DNA of 64,000 nucleotides. It comes from Pedobacter borealis DSM 19626. Its GTDB lineage: Bacteria > Bacteroidota > Bacteroidia > Sphingobacteriales > Sphingobacteriaceae. Below the pieces are notes generated by a model. It searched no databases. It was not told the origin of the DNA and saw only the letters and a program-made list of their open reading frames with translations. The position numbers and the translations under genes were made by a program. The stretch lies in contig NZ_JAUG01000002.1 in NCBI RefSeq assembly GCF_000708285.2, positions 62,001 through 126,000 on the forward strand, in the 5' to 3' direction. Positions 26,522-34,481 of this stretch are shown one piece after another (position 1 is the stretch's first letter; the number at the start of each line of letters is the position of its first letter).

Positions 26522-28030
26522 CTAGCTATTAAAAACAGCGATTGCCTTTGCAATCCTTGCTTTAATTTCTGCTATACCCAATAGTACAGCAATATCAAAA
26601 ACACCAGGCCCAAATTTACCGCCCACCAGCATAATGCGGAAAGGCAACATCAATTCGCCTGGTTTAAAGCCTTTTTCTTCGGCCAAGGCTTTAAAAGCCG
26701 CTTCGGCAGATCCCGCATCAGTTAATGTTAAACGATCAGCAAAAGCATTAAAAAAATCAGCTTTTTCGGCTGTCCATTTTGGTTTTACCGAGTTTACATC
26801 ATATTCTGCCGGCGAAGTAAAAAAGTAACTGCTCTGTGCCACAAAATCAGGCAATAAGGTACAGCGACCTTTAATTAAATCAATAATGGTATTTAAATAA
26901 GCATCATCGTTTATTTCAATGTCAACTTTTTGCAACTCCGCTTTAACGCTTGCCGCCAAGCGCGCTGCGCCCTGCGATTTAATCCACTCATGGTTATACC
27001 ATTTGGCTTTTTCAAAATCGAATTTAGCCCCTGCCTTACTTATTCTTTCTATCGAGAATTTTTCTTCCAGCTCTTTTAACGAGAATAACTCCTGGTCGGT
27101 ACCATCATTCCAGCCTAAAAGTGCCAGCATATTGATAAAAGCTTCGGGCATAAAACCCATTTCTTTAAATCCTTTGGTTACATCGCCAGTTTTAGGATCG
27201 GTCCAGTTCATGGCGTAAACCGGGAAACCTAATCGATCGCCATCGCGTTTACTTAATTTTCCATGTCCATCTGGCTTTAAGATTAAAGGTAGATGGGCCC
27301 ATGCAGGCATCTCCGCTTCCCATCCTAAATACTTCCAAAGTAAAATATGAACCGGTGCAGAAGGCAACCATTCTTCTCCCCTAAAGGCATGAGTAATTTC
27401 CATCGCCTTATCATCAACCACAACGGCTAAATGGTAGGTTGGCATTCCATCAGCTTTTAATAATACTTTATCATCAACCAACGAGGTTTCGAAGCTTACA
27501 TCTCCACGGATTAAATCGTTAAAATGTACAATTTCGTCGCTTGGTACTTTAATACGGATAACATGCGGTGTTTTGGCCGCCAATAAATCTTCAACCTCGC
27601 TAATGGTAAGGGTTAAAGAATTGCGCATCTGCATACGTGTGGCCTGTCCGTATTGGAAATTTGGAATTTCTTTACGTTTGGCATCTAAATCTTCCGGGGT
27701 ATCGAAGGCGTAATAGGCATAACCATCGCTAATTAACTGTTCGGCAAATTTACGGTAGCTGGGTTTGCGCTCGCTTTGGCGGTACGGGCCATAAGCTCCG
27801 GGATTACTCGGACTTTCATCTGGTGTAATGCCGCACCAGTTTAAACAGTTAACGATATATTCTTCAGCGCCTTCTACAAAGCGGTTTTGATCGGTATCTT
27901 CTACACGAAGTACAAAAGTTCCATTATTTTTTTTGGCAAATAAATAATTGAACAAGGCAGTGCGCACACCACCTAAATGCAAACCTCCGGTGGGGCTTGG
28001 GGCAAATCTTACTCTAACTTTCTTATCCAT
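26522..28030 (-). CDS. gltX: Glutamyl-tRNA synthetase
   Basis: A 502-residue class I synthetase. The HIGH-type motif is in RFAPSPTGGLHLGGVRTALF (about residues 8-27) and the KMSKS-type loop is HGKLSKRDG (about 255-263). FRGEEWLPSAPVHILLW and the C-terminal helical anticodon domain fit GluRS. It charges tRNA-Glu (and, in organisms with GatCAB, possibly tRNA-Gln). The promoter region has a TATCTTTG element about 80 bases upstream (28111-28118), and a strong terminator follows. Confidence 0.95.
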   Translation of the reverse strand: MDKKVRVRFAPSPTGGLHLGGVRTALFNYLFAKKNNGTFVLRVEDTDQNRFVEGAEEYIVNCLNWCGITPDESPSNPGAYGPYRQSERKPSYRKFAEQLISDGYAYYAFDTPEDLDAKRKEIPNFQYGQATRMQMRNSLTLTISEVEDLLAAKTPHVIRIKVPSDEIVHFNDLIRGDVSFETSLVDDKVLLKADGMPTYHLAVVVDDKAMEITHAFRGEEWLPSAPVHILLWKYLGWEAEMPAWAHLPLILKPDGHGKLSKRDGDRLGFPVYAMNWTDPKTGDVTKGFKEMGFMPEAFINMLALLGWNDGTDQELFSLKELEEKFSIERISKAGAKFDFEKAKWYNHEWIKSQGAARLAASVKAELQKVDIEINDDAYLNTIIDLIKGRCTLLPDFVAQSSYFFTSPAEYDVNSVKPKWTAEKADFFNAFADRLTLTDAGSAEAAFKALAEEKGFKPGELMLPFRIMLVGGKFGPGVFDIAVLLGIAEIKARIAKAIAVFNS

Positions 28031-28110
28031 GATTAAGCAAAGAGCAGGGAGTTATCGGCTTAGAGCCATGGTGCAATCCATGCTCAATGCGCCATGCACT
28101 ATGCTCGGCA

Positions 28111-28118
28111 CAAAGATA
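28111..28118 (-). promoter_or_regulatory. Possible gltX -7 element
   Basis: TATCTTTG on the minus strand about 80 bases before the start; no clear TTTG at the expected distance. The implied leader includes a small self-complementary stretch (GCCATGGTGCAATCCATGC). Confidence 0.4.
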
Positions 28119-28255
28119 TGTTTTTCATCCATTTTATAGTGTTTCATCTGTGATGAAGCTATTATGCAATCGAAATGATTGCTTTAAGGTTTTTGAAAAA
28201 GCATAATGGTTTTATGTTTTTTCCGTTTTGTTATTGTAATTTGGCTAGCTAAAGC

Positions 28256-29464
28256 ATGAATCCTTATCAAAAGAAACGCCGCTGGAAGTTTTTCCTTCTC
28301 ATTTTTGCCATCTTAATTGGCATTGCATCCGTATTTTACACCGATTCTTTTGTAAAAAAAATGGAACGCGAAGAGGCCGACCAGTTTCATCTATGGGTGA
28401 AAATTCAGGAACGGGCCATGTTTCTTTACGATAATGACGATTATCGTGTAATTGTAGAAACGGTACGTGCAAATACCAAAACTCCTGTAATCTTGATCGA
28501 CTCTGCAGCAACGATTACTTCTTTTTTTGGTTTAGACAGCACTAAAACCAATTACCCCGTTGCAGATCCTAAACTCACTTACGATAGTTTATATTTTGTA
28601 CGGCAGTTAAGACAGATGAAAGCGCAGCATCCACCTGATGAAATGAATTTTTTGGGAAAAAAATTTAAGGCCTACTATCGCGATTCATTCATTTTAACAC
28701 AGTTGAGGTATTTCCCATACATCCAAATGGGCGTTATCTTCCTTTTCCTTTTAACAGCTTATGCAGCATTCAGTTCGGCCCGGAAAGATGAACAAGACCA
28801 TGTTTGGGTAGGTTTGGCTAAAGAAACCGCTCACCAGCTGGGTACGCCAATATCATCACTCATGGCCTGGACGGAACTCATGAAATCGAAATTTGATGCA
28901 GAAGATGATCCGTTGATTGCCGAAATGGAAAACGATATTAAGCGTCTGGAAATTATTACCGACCGTTTCTCGAAAATCGGTTCTAAACCTATACTCGAAG
29001 ATCATACGGTTTACATTGTAATCAGCGATTTTATACGCTATTTTAAAGTACGCACCTCAGATAAGGTTAAATTTAGCATTACCGGCGATGAGCAGGTAAG
29101 GGCCATGTTAAACGTTCCATTATTTGATTGGGTAATTGAAAACCTTTTAAAAAACGCAGCAAACGCAATCGAAAACGAAGGGTCGATCTCAATCAACATT
29201 ATAGAAAATTTAGCCAAAGAACAGGTGTTTATTGATGTGAGCGATACCGGGAAGGGTATTCCGAGATCTAAGTTCGATACGGTTTTTCAACCAGGCTATA
29301 CTACACGCAAACGCGGTTGGGGTTTAGGTTTATCGCTTACCAAACGTATTGTAGAAAATTACCACAGTGGAGAAATTTTTGTAAAAGACTCTGAACTGGG
29401 TAAAGGCACAACTTTTAGAATAATATTAAAAAGCAGTTTAAGATATGAACCGACCACAGCCTAA
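28256..29464 (+). CDS. Membrane sensor histidine kinase
   Basis: A 402-residue kinase: basic N-terminus MNPYQKKRRWKFF, membrane helix about 12-31, periplasmic domain about 32-155, second helix about 156-174 (IQMGVIFLFLLTAYAAF). The kinase core has His in AKETAHQLGTPISSLMAW (about 198), N-box ENLLKNAANAI, G1 DTGKGIPRSK and G2 GWGLGLSLTKRIVE. The HQLGTPISSL box differs from the common HELRTPL and defines a Bacteroidota kinase subgroup that I recognise. No response regulator adjacent. It overlaps the DinB gene by 20 bases, forming a three-gene operon. Confidence 0.88.
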   Translation: MNPYQKKRRWKFFLLIFAILIGIASVFYTDSFVKKMEREEADQFHLWVKIQERAMFLYDNDDYRVIVETVRANTKTPVILIDSAATITSFFGLDSTKTNYPVADPKLTYDSLYFVRQLRQMKAQHPPDEMNFLGKKFKAYYRDSFILTQLRYFPYIQMGVIFLFLLTAYAAFSSARKDEQDHVWVGLAKETAHQLGTPISSLMAWTELMKSKFDAEDDPLIAEMENDIKRLEIITDRFSKIGSKPILEDHTVYIVISDFIRYFKVRTSDKVKFSITGDEQVRAMLNVPLFDWVIENLLKNAANAIENEGSISINIIENLAKEQVFIDVSDTGKGIPRSKFDTVFQPGYTTRKRGWGLGLSLTKRIVENYHSGEIFVKDSELGKGTTFRIILKSSLRYEPTTA

Positions 29465-29954
29465 CGAATATCCAACTTGGGGCGAAACCTATATCAGTAA
29501 AGTAGATCGAGATATTTTCGAAATTTTAAACGATCAGATGCTAAGTCTGCCGGCCTTGTTTAGAGCAAACGCCGATAAAGCTGATTATGCCTATGCTGAA
29601 GGTAAATGGACACTAAAAGAAATGTTAGGCCATATTATTGATGCCGAACGTGTTTTTGCCTTTCGTATTACCTGTTTTGCCCGCAAGGAACAACAGCCTT
29701 TACCAGGTTTCGAGGAAGATGACTATGTAACCAATGCCCGCTTTGCCGAGCGAGATCTGGAAGATCTGATTGAAGAATTTATTGCACTTCGTAAAGCCAA
29801 TTTATACCTTTTTAAATCTTTAAACGAAGAGGAACTGAACAGAAAAGGAATTGCTTCGGGCAGGGAAATTAATGTAAAATCTATTTTATTTATTGTGGGT
29901 GGCCATATTATCCATCATGTTTACATTTTAAAAGAACGTTACCATGTGGTTTAA
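29445..29954 (+). CDS. DinB-superfamily protein
   Basis: A 169-residue four-helix protein. The three metal-ligand histidine positions of DinB-like proteins are seen in MLGHIIDAERVFAFRI (about 59-74) and GGHIIHHVYILKERY at the end. Members bind a divalent metal; some are thiol-dependent enzymes (e.g. bacillithiol transferases), most have no known reaction. The ATG at 29445 lies inside the kinase gene end and the stop overlaps the thioesterase ATG by 11 bases, so translation is coupled. Confidence 0.85.
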   Translation: MNRPQPNEYPTWGETYISKVDRDIFEILNDQMLSLPALFRANADKADYAYAEGKWTLKEMLGHIIDAERVFAFRITCFARKEQQPLPGFEEDDYVTNARFAERDLEDLIEEFIALRKANLYLFKSLNEEELNRKGIASGREINVKSILFIVGGHIIHHVYILKERYHVV

Positions 29955-30366
29955 AAACTTTAGGGTTGACGAGCTGAACGACCGCCCTAAAAATCATTTA
30001 GGTGCGCTGCTCGATATCCGCTTTACTGAAATTGGTGAAGATTTTATTATCGGAACCATGCCTGTTGATGAACGTACACATCAACCTGCAGGGATTTTGC
30101 ACGGCGGCGCCTCGGTGGTTTTGGCAGAAACCTTGGGCAGTATTGCTTCTTATATGTGTATAGATCCTGGGAAGTATGTTGCTGTTGGTTTAGAAGTAAA
30201 CGCCAACCATTTAAGGCCGGTAAAAAGTGGTTTGGTAAAAGGCATTTGCAAACCTTTACATATTGGGGCCAAAACCCAGGTTTGGGAAATCAAAATTTAT
30301 GATGAACGTGGAAAGATGAACTGCATTAGCCGTTTAACCGTAGCGATTATTAATAAGCCGCAGTAG
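29944..30366 (+). CDS. Hotdog-fold thioesterase (PaaI/MenI-like)
   Basis: A 140-residue single hotdog domain. The catalytic region reads PAGILHGGASVVLAETLGSI (about residues 47-66), with the HGG...E pattern of PaaI/YbdB/YdiI-type acyl-CoA thioesterases; GLEVNANHLRPVKSG is the following conserved strand pair. Possible substrates include 1,4-dihydroxy-2-naphthoyl-CoA (menaquinone pathway, as in MenI) or phenylacetyl-CoA-type esters; the sequence alone does not decide. Last gene of the operon, followed by large hairpins. Confidence 0.88.
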   Translation: MWFKNFRVDELNDRPKNHLGALLDIRFTEIGEDFIIGTMPVDERTHQPAGILHGGASVVLAETLGSIASYMCIDPGKYVAVGLEVNANHLRPVKSGLVKGICKPLHIGAKTQVWEIKIYDERGKMNCISRLTVAIINKPQ

Positions 30367-30368
30367 AT

Positions 30369-30470
30369 GTGGTGTCAGATGTTACCATCTGACAGTTACT
30401 CAAATCTAAAAGCATGAAACTCCAAGGATGGAATTAAGTTTTTGTGTCAGATGGTAACATCTGACACCAC
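30369..30470. repeat. 25-base perfect inverted repeat
   Basis: Arms at 30369-30393 and 30446-30470 are exact complements; each arm itself contains the palindrome GTCAGATGTTACCATCTGAC (one mismatch). A weaker relative occurs at about 44521-44550 (GATGTCGGGTATTACCACC then TGACATC). Confidence 0.8.
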
Positions 30471-30478
30471 AAGAATCA

Positions 30479-30527
30479 AGAGAAGTCAAGTTTTTATAGC
30501 GATGTGGCCATTAAACTTGACTTCTCT
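30479..30527 (-). terminator. Hairpin after the DUF6249-like gene
   Basis: Perfect 15-base arms (AGAGAAGTCAAGTTT at 30479-30493 and its complement at 30513-30527), only 5 bases after the stop of the minus-strand gene. T-run is weak, so termination strength is uncertain. Confidence 0.55.
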
Positions 30528-30531
30528 GATA

Positions 30532-30897
30532 TTAAAGCATTTTATTGCTATCCAGCCATTTCTTCTCTACAAGGTAAGAAACAATTAAGCCCAATCCGCC
30601 GAAAATCCCGATGCAACCAAAGTAAATGGCTACCGATTGTCCTTGCTCACTACGCGTCATGTCGCTGCCGAACACTCCTCTAACTGTAAATAGTGCTACC
30701 AGCAGGCCGATTCCTAAACCAACCAAAAGCAAACCGAACTTTAAACTTAAAAACGGTTTTGGTGTAGCCTTATGCACACCCGGATCGATTCCCCTTTCGA
30801 TCATTGCCATTTTCTCTTTGTTTGATAGGTAGCGGATTCCGAATACCATTGCGAATGCACCTAAAAAAAGTGAGATTGGGACTAATATACCTTCCAT
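30532..30897 (-). CDS. Small three-helix membrane protein (DUF6249-like)
   Basis: A 121-residue protein with membrane helices at about 5-22, 50-70 and 90-110. The segment YLSNKEKMAMIERGIDPG between helix 1 and 2 is typical of Bacteroidota proteins annotated DUF6249, where (K/R)..MAMIE.G.DP is the conserved block. Function unknown. It is transcribed alone and divergently from the Crp-like gene. Confidence 0.65.
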   Translation of the reverse strand: MEGILVPISLFLGAFAMVFGIRYLSNKEKMAMIERGIDPGVHKATPKPFLSLKFGLLLVGLGIGLLVALFTVRGVFGSDMTRSEQGQSVAIYFGCIGIFGGLGLIVSYLVEKKWLDSNKML

Positions 30898-31035
30898 GAT
30901 TATAATTTTTTAATTTGTAAATATTCTATTGTTTAAATTGAACCGTGTTCTGTGTATTATGACTACATACTTTTTAATCAGGTTACACCCTTGCTGAAAA
31001 AAAATCGATAGCTTTATCAAACATTAAAAATTCCC

Positions 31036-31602
31036 TTGTACAGTCAGTTAAAAAATATAGAAATCTTTAAGCCGCTCAGCAATGAAGCTTTAGAAAAGTT
31101 AGCTGCTGTTTCTAAGCGGGTAGAACATCAGAAAGGAACGATTTTAATCTATGCAGATAAAACAGAGCCTTTTTTCTATATCCTCGAAAGTGGCATTGCC
31201 AGAGCCTATTCTGACGGAAAAAACCAACAGATAACCTTTTGGTTCGGACAAAGTGGTGCCGTTCTTTTTTCTTTTAACAGCTATATTAATAATAGCCCTG
31301 GTTACGAAAATATTGAGCTATTGGAAAACTGCAGTTTAATTCAAATCAGGCTAACCGATCTTTTTTTGCTTTACGATCAACATTTAGAAATTGCCAATTG
31401 GGGCAGAAAAATTGCAGAACAGGAGTTAATTGCTACTGAAAGAAGATTAATAGACCGGGCTTTTAAAGGGGCTGCAGAACGTTATCAGGATTTTGTAAAT
31501 CAATCTCCCGAACTGATTAAAAGAGTAGCCTTAAAACACATTGCCTCATACCTGGGTGTAACACAGGTTACCCTGAGCAGAATAAGAGCAGCTCATAAAT
31601 AA
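31036..31602 (+). CDS. Crp/Fnr-family transcriptional regulator
   Basis: A 188-residue protein with an N-terminal cyclic-nucleotide-binding-like beta barrel (about 10-110; KGTILIYADKTEPFFYILES) and a C-terminal helix-turn-helix (about 155-185; LKHIASYLGVTQVTLSRIR). The consensus phosphate-binding cassette for cAMP is not evident, so the ligand may differ or be absent. No ATG fits; TTG at 31036 gives the usual family N-terminus. It lies 69 bases upstream of an SMR exporter gene with its own promoter and may control it. Confidence 0.85.
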   Translation: MYSQLKNIEIFKPLSNEALEKLAAVSKRVEHQKGTILIYADKTEPFFYILESGIARAYSDGKNQQITFWFGQSGAVLFSFNSYINNSPGYENIELLENCSLIQIRLTDLFLLYDQHLEIANWGRKIAEQELIATERRLIDRAFKGAAERYQDFVNQSPELIKRVALKHIASYLGVTQVTLSRIRAAHK

Positions 31603-31628
31603 ATTCATTTTTTAACATTTATAAAATG

Positions 31629-31655
31629 TTGCCTGATAAATGCACCTTAAATTTG
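31629..31655 (+). promoter_or_regulatory. Promoter of the SMR exporter gene
   Basis: TAAATTTG at 31648-31655 with TTG at 31629-31631, 16 bases upstream. A small inverted repeat AACATTTATAAAATGTT (31614-31630) lies just before and could be a regulator site or the end of the regulator transcript. Confidence 0.55.
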
Positions 31656-31671
31656 CAGAAACACATTTATC

Positions 31672-31992
31672 ATGAACTGGATTACCTTAATTATTGCTGG
31701 CCTTTTCGAAGTTGGCTTTACCACCTGCCTTAAATTATCGAACAATTTTTCGAATATAAAATGGAGTACGGCTTTTTTTGTCTGTATTATTTTGAGTTTC
31801 TTATTGCTAAATAAAGCAACCCAAACTTTACCCATGGGAACTGCCTATGCTGTTTGGACGGGTATCGGTGCCGTAGGAACAGTAATTATCGGAATTTTTT
31901 ATTTCAATGAACCAGCAACCTTCTGGCGGATATTTTTTATTTGTACGCTTATAGGATCAATTGCAGGATTAAAGTTTTTCGCTTCACATTAG
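31672..31992 (+). CDS. SMR-family exporter, Gdx/SugE-like
   Basis: A 106-residue four-helix membrane protein. The essential Glu13 is in place (ITLIIAGLFEVGFTTCLKLS), and AYAVWTGIGAVGTVIIGI is the helix-3 dimer motif. Within SMR proteins the Gdx subtype (guanidinium exporters, formerly SugE) has this W-x-G-I-G-A-V-G-T block and a Gly-rich first helix around the Glu. Substrate assignment is from family resemblance. No guanidine riboswitch is visible in the short leader. Confidence 0.87.
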   Translation: MNWITLIIAGLFEVGFTTCLKLSNNFSNIKWSTAFFVCIILSFLLLNKATQTLPMGTAYAVWTGIGAVGTVIIGIFYFNEPATFWRIFFICTLIGSIAGLKFFASH

Positions 31993-32397
31993 CGAGCGCT
32001 TGCGAAGTTTACCAAGCCTAAAGCGTAGGCCAAACTTCGAAAGTTTAGCCAGGGCATAAAATTCTTTCGGAGCGCAAAGCCTGCATAAGAAACCAGCCTG
32101 GTTCCTGGGTACCGCTTCACCCGGGGCTAAATGGCTAAAACAGCATTTCATTTTTAGGGTTTTCAAGGCGCCAAAACTTTGTGCGTAAACCTGATGGCAG
32201 CGGCAGCCCCGAAGTATGAGGGCTACAGCGAACAGCAGGACTGCAATCTCCAATGAAAAACTGCCCTTTCATTTCCAAAAAACCCAGAAAAAATAAATTA
32301 CCCCATCGCCAGCAGATTCTTCGTAAACTCAGAATGACAATAAAAATTATGTTTCACGTGTAACCTCCTTATCTTTAATGTAGTCTTACAGCTAAAC
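31993..32397. repeat. Gene-free stretch with diverged copy of the 280-bp repeat
   Basis: About 32060-32260 resembles, in inverted orientation, the repeat duplicated at 12441-13021 (shared GGAGCGCAA, GGGTACCGCTTC, GGGCTA and an AGC-rich end). The preceding part (31983-32060) holds an inverted repeat around GCGAAGTTTACCAAGCC and CAAACTTCG. No gene is supported; the 89-codon frame on the minus strand is repeat-derived. Confidence 0.55.
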
Positions 32398-32979
32398 ATG
32401 GAGCAAAAACCTACAGATTTAGAGCTGATCCAAAAAGTATTGAACGGCGAAACCGATCAGTATGCTTTGTTGGTAAAGCGCCATCAGCGATTTGTATTTA
32501 CGCTTGCTTTAAGGTTTTCGAAAAACAGGGAAGACGCCGAAGAAATTGCTCAGGATTGCTTTGTAAAAGCATATAAAGCATTGGGTACCTTTAAACAAAC
32601 AGCTAAATTTAGCACTTGGCTGTACACGATAACGTATACTATGGCAATGACTTTTTTAAGGAAAAACCGTTTAGATACTACGTCAATACATGATGAAAGT
32701 ACCATTTTACAGCTCGAAAACCACACCTCAAGCTTTAACGCAAATGGCTATGAGCGGCAGGATAGCCATGCTTTTTTAAATATTGCCATTACCCAGCTTT
32801 TACCGGATGATGCTGCTATTATTACCCTATTTTATAAAGGCGAACAGAGTTTAGAAGAAATTGGCGAAGCACTGCACATGGAACCCAATACGATAAAAGT
32901 AAAGTTGCATAGGGCCAGGCAAAGACTTAAAGAAAAATTACAATATTTGTTAAAAGATGAAGTAAAGGAGTTACTATGA
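32398..32979 (+). CDS. ECF-type sigma-70 family sigma factor
   Basis: A 193-residue sigma factor. Region 2 spans about 20-95 (YALLVKRHQRFVFTLALRF, EDAEEIAQDCFVKAYKAL, FSTWLYTITYTMAMTFLRK) and region 4 about 125-185 (LPDDAAIITLFYKGEQSLEE-IGEALHMEPNTIKVKLHRAR). All core-binding features are intact. The stop overlaps the ATG of the next gene by four bases (ATGA), coupling it to a membrane anti-sigma candidate. Confidence 0.93.
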   Translation: MEQKPTDLELIQKVLNGETDQYALLVKRHQRFVFTLALRFSKNREDAEEIAQDCFVKAYKALGTFKQTAKFSTWLYTITYTMAMTFLRKNRLDTTSIHDESTILQLENHTSSFNANGYERQDSHAFLNIAITQLLPDDAAIITLFYKGEQSLEEIGEALHMEPNTIKVKLHRARQRLKEKLQYLLKDEVKELL

Positions 32980-33467
32980 ATACAATAGAACAACAGCTTT
33001 GGGATTATATTGATGGGAATTTGGATGATGCTTCAAAAAAAGCCATCGAAGAAAAAATTGAATCGGATGCCGAACTTAAATCGCAATACGAGGATCTGCT
33101 AAAGCTTAATTTAGTTTTCGATGGGCTCGATCTTGATGAACCTTCTATGTCTTTCAACAGGAATGTAATGGAAAGTGTTGCCTTAGTTCCTGCCCCTATC
33201 GCGATGAAAACAAAGGTAGACAAAAAGATCATTTACAGCATTGGGGGCTTTTTTGTAGTCTCGCTACTCGCCTTATTGGCTTATGTATTTTATAACGCTA
33301 ACCTCGAAATGCCACAATTCGATTTGAAGGTGAATTTCGATTTCAATTTAGAGAAATACATTACACCTACGGCAATTTATGCCTTTCTTTTTGCAGATCT
33401 GGTGATCGGATTAATTTTTCTAGACCAGTTTTTAAGGAAGAATTTGCGCAGAAGTAAGAACGCTTAA
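32976..33467 (+). CDS. Probable membrane anti-sigma factor
   Basis: A 163-residue protein: acidic helical N-terminus (about 1-60; LWDYIDGNLDDASKKAIEEK) as in anti-sigma factors, membrane helices at about 84-104 (IYSIGGFFVVSLLALLAYVF) and about 130-150 (AIYAFLFADLVIGLIFL), and a basic tail RKNLRRSKNA. No HxxxCxxC zinc motif is present. The role as a regulator of the overlapping ECF sigma factor is inferred from gene pairing. Confidence 0.7.
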   Translation: MNTIEQQLWDYIDGNLDDASKKAIEEKIESDAELKSQYEDLLKLNLVFDGLDLDEPSMSFNRNVMESVALVPAPIAMKTKVDKKIIYSIGGFFVVSLLALLAYVFYNANLEMPQFDLKVNFDFNLEKYITPTAIYAFLFADLVIGLIFLDQFLRKNLRRSKNA

Positions 33468-33472
33468 ATAGC

Positions 33473-33537
33473 TCCCGCAGATCAAATTGATTTACGCAGA
33501 TTTATGCTCATCTGTGCTTTTCCCGAAATCTGCGGGA
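33473..33537. repeat. Inverted repeat after the anti-sigma gene
   Basis: TCCCGCAGAT (33473-33482) and ATCTGCGGGA (33528-33537) are exact complements separated by 45 bases; with ACGCAGATTTATGCTCATCTGTG in between it forms a large hairpin that may end transcription from both sides. Confidence 0.55.
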
Positions 33538-33554
33538 ACTCAGCAAGGTAAATG

Positions 33555-34081
33555 TTACCCCAAGGTTTTTAAAATCTCTAGTCCCTTTCTCCACTTACCA
33601 AATCCGGCATCTGCATTAATATGGCCAGCATTACCGATATTAATAAATTCACTGCCCCAATTTTCGGCAAAAAATTCAACCCTTTCTATTGTTACCCATT
33701 CATCATTTGAACTGGCTATAACAATGGTTCTAAAGTTTATTTTATCCAGCGGTACATGATCGAAACCCACCGTTGAGAAGTTATATCGGGGAGCTTCCAA
33801 ATCACTCGGTGCAACGAGTAAAGCTCCTTTAATTTTCTTTTGATATTGTTTTGCCCAATTGGCAATTGCGGTACAACCAAACTATGACCAATTAAAATCA
33901 CATCAGCCAAATTATAGTTAGCAACGGCCTGATCTATTGTTTCAATCCAATCTTTACTGGCGGGTGTATCCCATTCCCGCTGATTAATTCACATAACATG
34001 ATCTCCGGATTTTTCGAAATGCGTTTGCCAGTGATCTGCGTCTGAATTACCCAGACCAGGAACAATAAAATAGTAGGTCAT
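33555..34081 (-). pseudogene. Broken RBBP9/YdeN-type serine hydrolase gene
   Basis: Read from ATG 34081 the product starts MTYYFIVPGLGNSDADHWQT, the usual start of small RBBP9-like alpha/beta hydrolases. Codon 31 is TGA (33989-33991); reading through gives INQREWDTPASKDW and the nucleophile region VILIGHSL. Directly after that a single base is missing near 33877, and the family sequence resumes in another frame as CTAIANWAKQYQKKIKGALL and then the intact C-terminal part (81 codons, 33555-33800) with SSNDEWV and the catalytic His in NAGHINADAGFG. One stop plus one frameshift make it a pseudogene unless the sequence is in error. Confidence 0.88.
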
Positions 34082-34129
34082 AAAAAGTGAGAATAGATCC
34101 TGAATGAATTCAGGCAGCGAAAAATAAAA

Positions 34130-34163
34130 CAAAAAAAGGCCGCCATCGCAAGAAAGCAGCCTT
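34130..34163 (-). terminator. Terminator of the cold-shock gene
   Basis: Eight-bp stem (34156-34163 with 34136-34143, one G-T pair) and 12-base loop followed on the minus strand by a run of T, 22 bases after the stop. Confidence 0.75.
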
Positions 34164-34185
34164 CTCTGTAAATATGATAAATAAA

Positions 34186-34377
34186 TTAAATTACTTTCAC
34201 ATTAACGGCATTTAAGCCTTTTTTACCGTTAGCAACTTCGTACTGTACTTTGTCGTTTTCACGGATTTCGTCGATAAGACCTGTTGAATGAACAAAAATT
34301 TCGCTATCTCCATTTGCAGGTACGATAAAGCCAAAACCTTTAGTTACATTGAAGAATTTTACTGTGCCTTCTTGCAT
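34186..34377 (-). CDS. Cold-shock domain protein
   Basis: A 63-residue single cold-shock domain (MQEGTVKFFNVTKGFGFIVP). RNP-1 is KGFGFI and RNP-2 is the EIFVHSTGL stretch, both RNA-binding. ATG 34377 is chosen because it gives the standard family N-terminus; an upstream ATG at 34446 would add an unrelated hydrophobic tail. The AT-rich leader is roughly 100 bases, as usual for cold-shock mRNAs. Such proteins melt RNA structure; one of probably several paralogs in the genome. Confidence 0.95.
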   Translation of the reverse strand: MQEGTVKFFNVTKGFGFIVPANGDSEIFVHSTGLIDEIRENDKVQYEVANGKKGLNAVNVKVI

Positions 34378-34481
34378 TGTATTAAATATTAAAATTAAGT
34401 ATGCAAGGTAAGTTTTAATTTTTAAAATCAAAATAAATTTTAACATTTTTTTAACGTTAAAATTTTGTAAATAGCAGATTA

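Noticed and set aside
31603..31671. Guanidine riboswitch before the SMR exporter
   Set aside because: The interval is only 69 bases and contains the promoter; no riboswitch core (such as ACGR loops) is present.
31984..32253. 89-codon minus-strand frame
   Set aside because: Overlaps the diverged 280-bp repeat; Cys/Arg/Leu-rich composition suggests no selection for protein.
33989..33991. TGA in the hydrolase gene as selenocysteine
   Set aside because: A frameshift follows downstream, there is no SECIS-like hairpin right after the codon, and the family has no Sec at that site.
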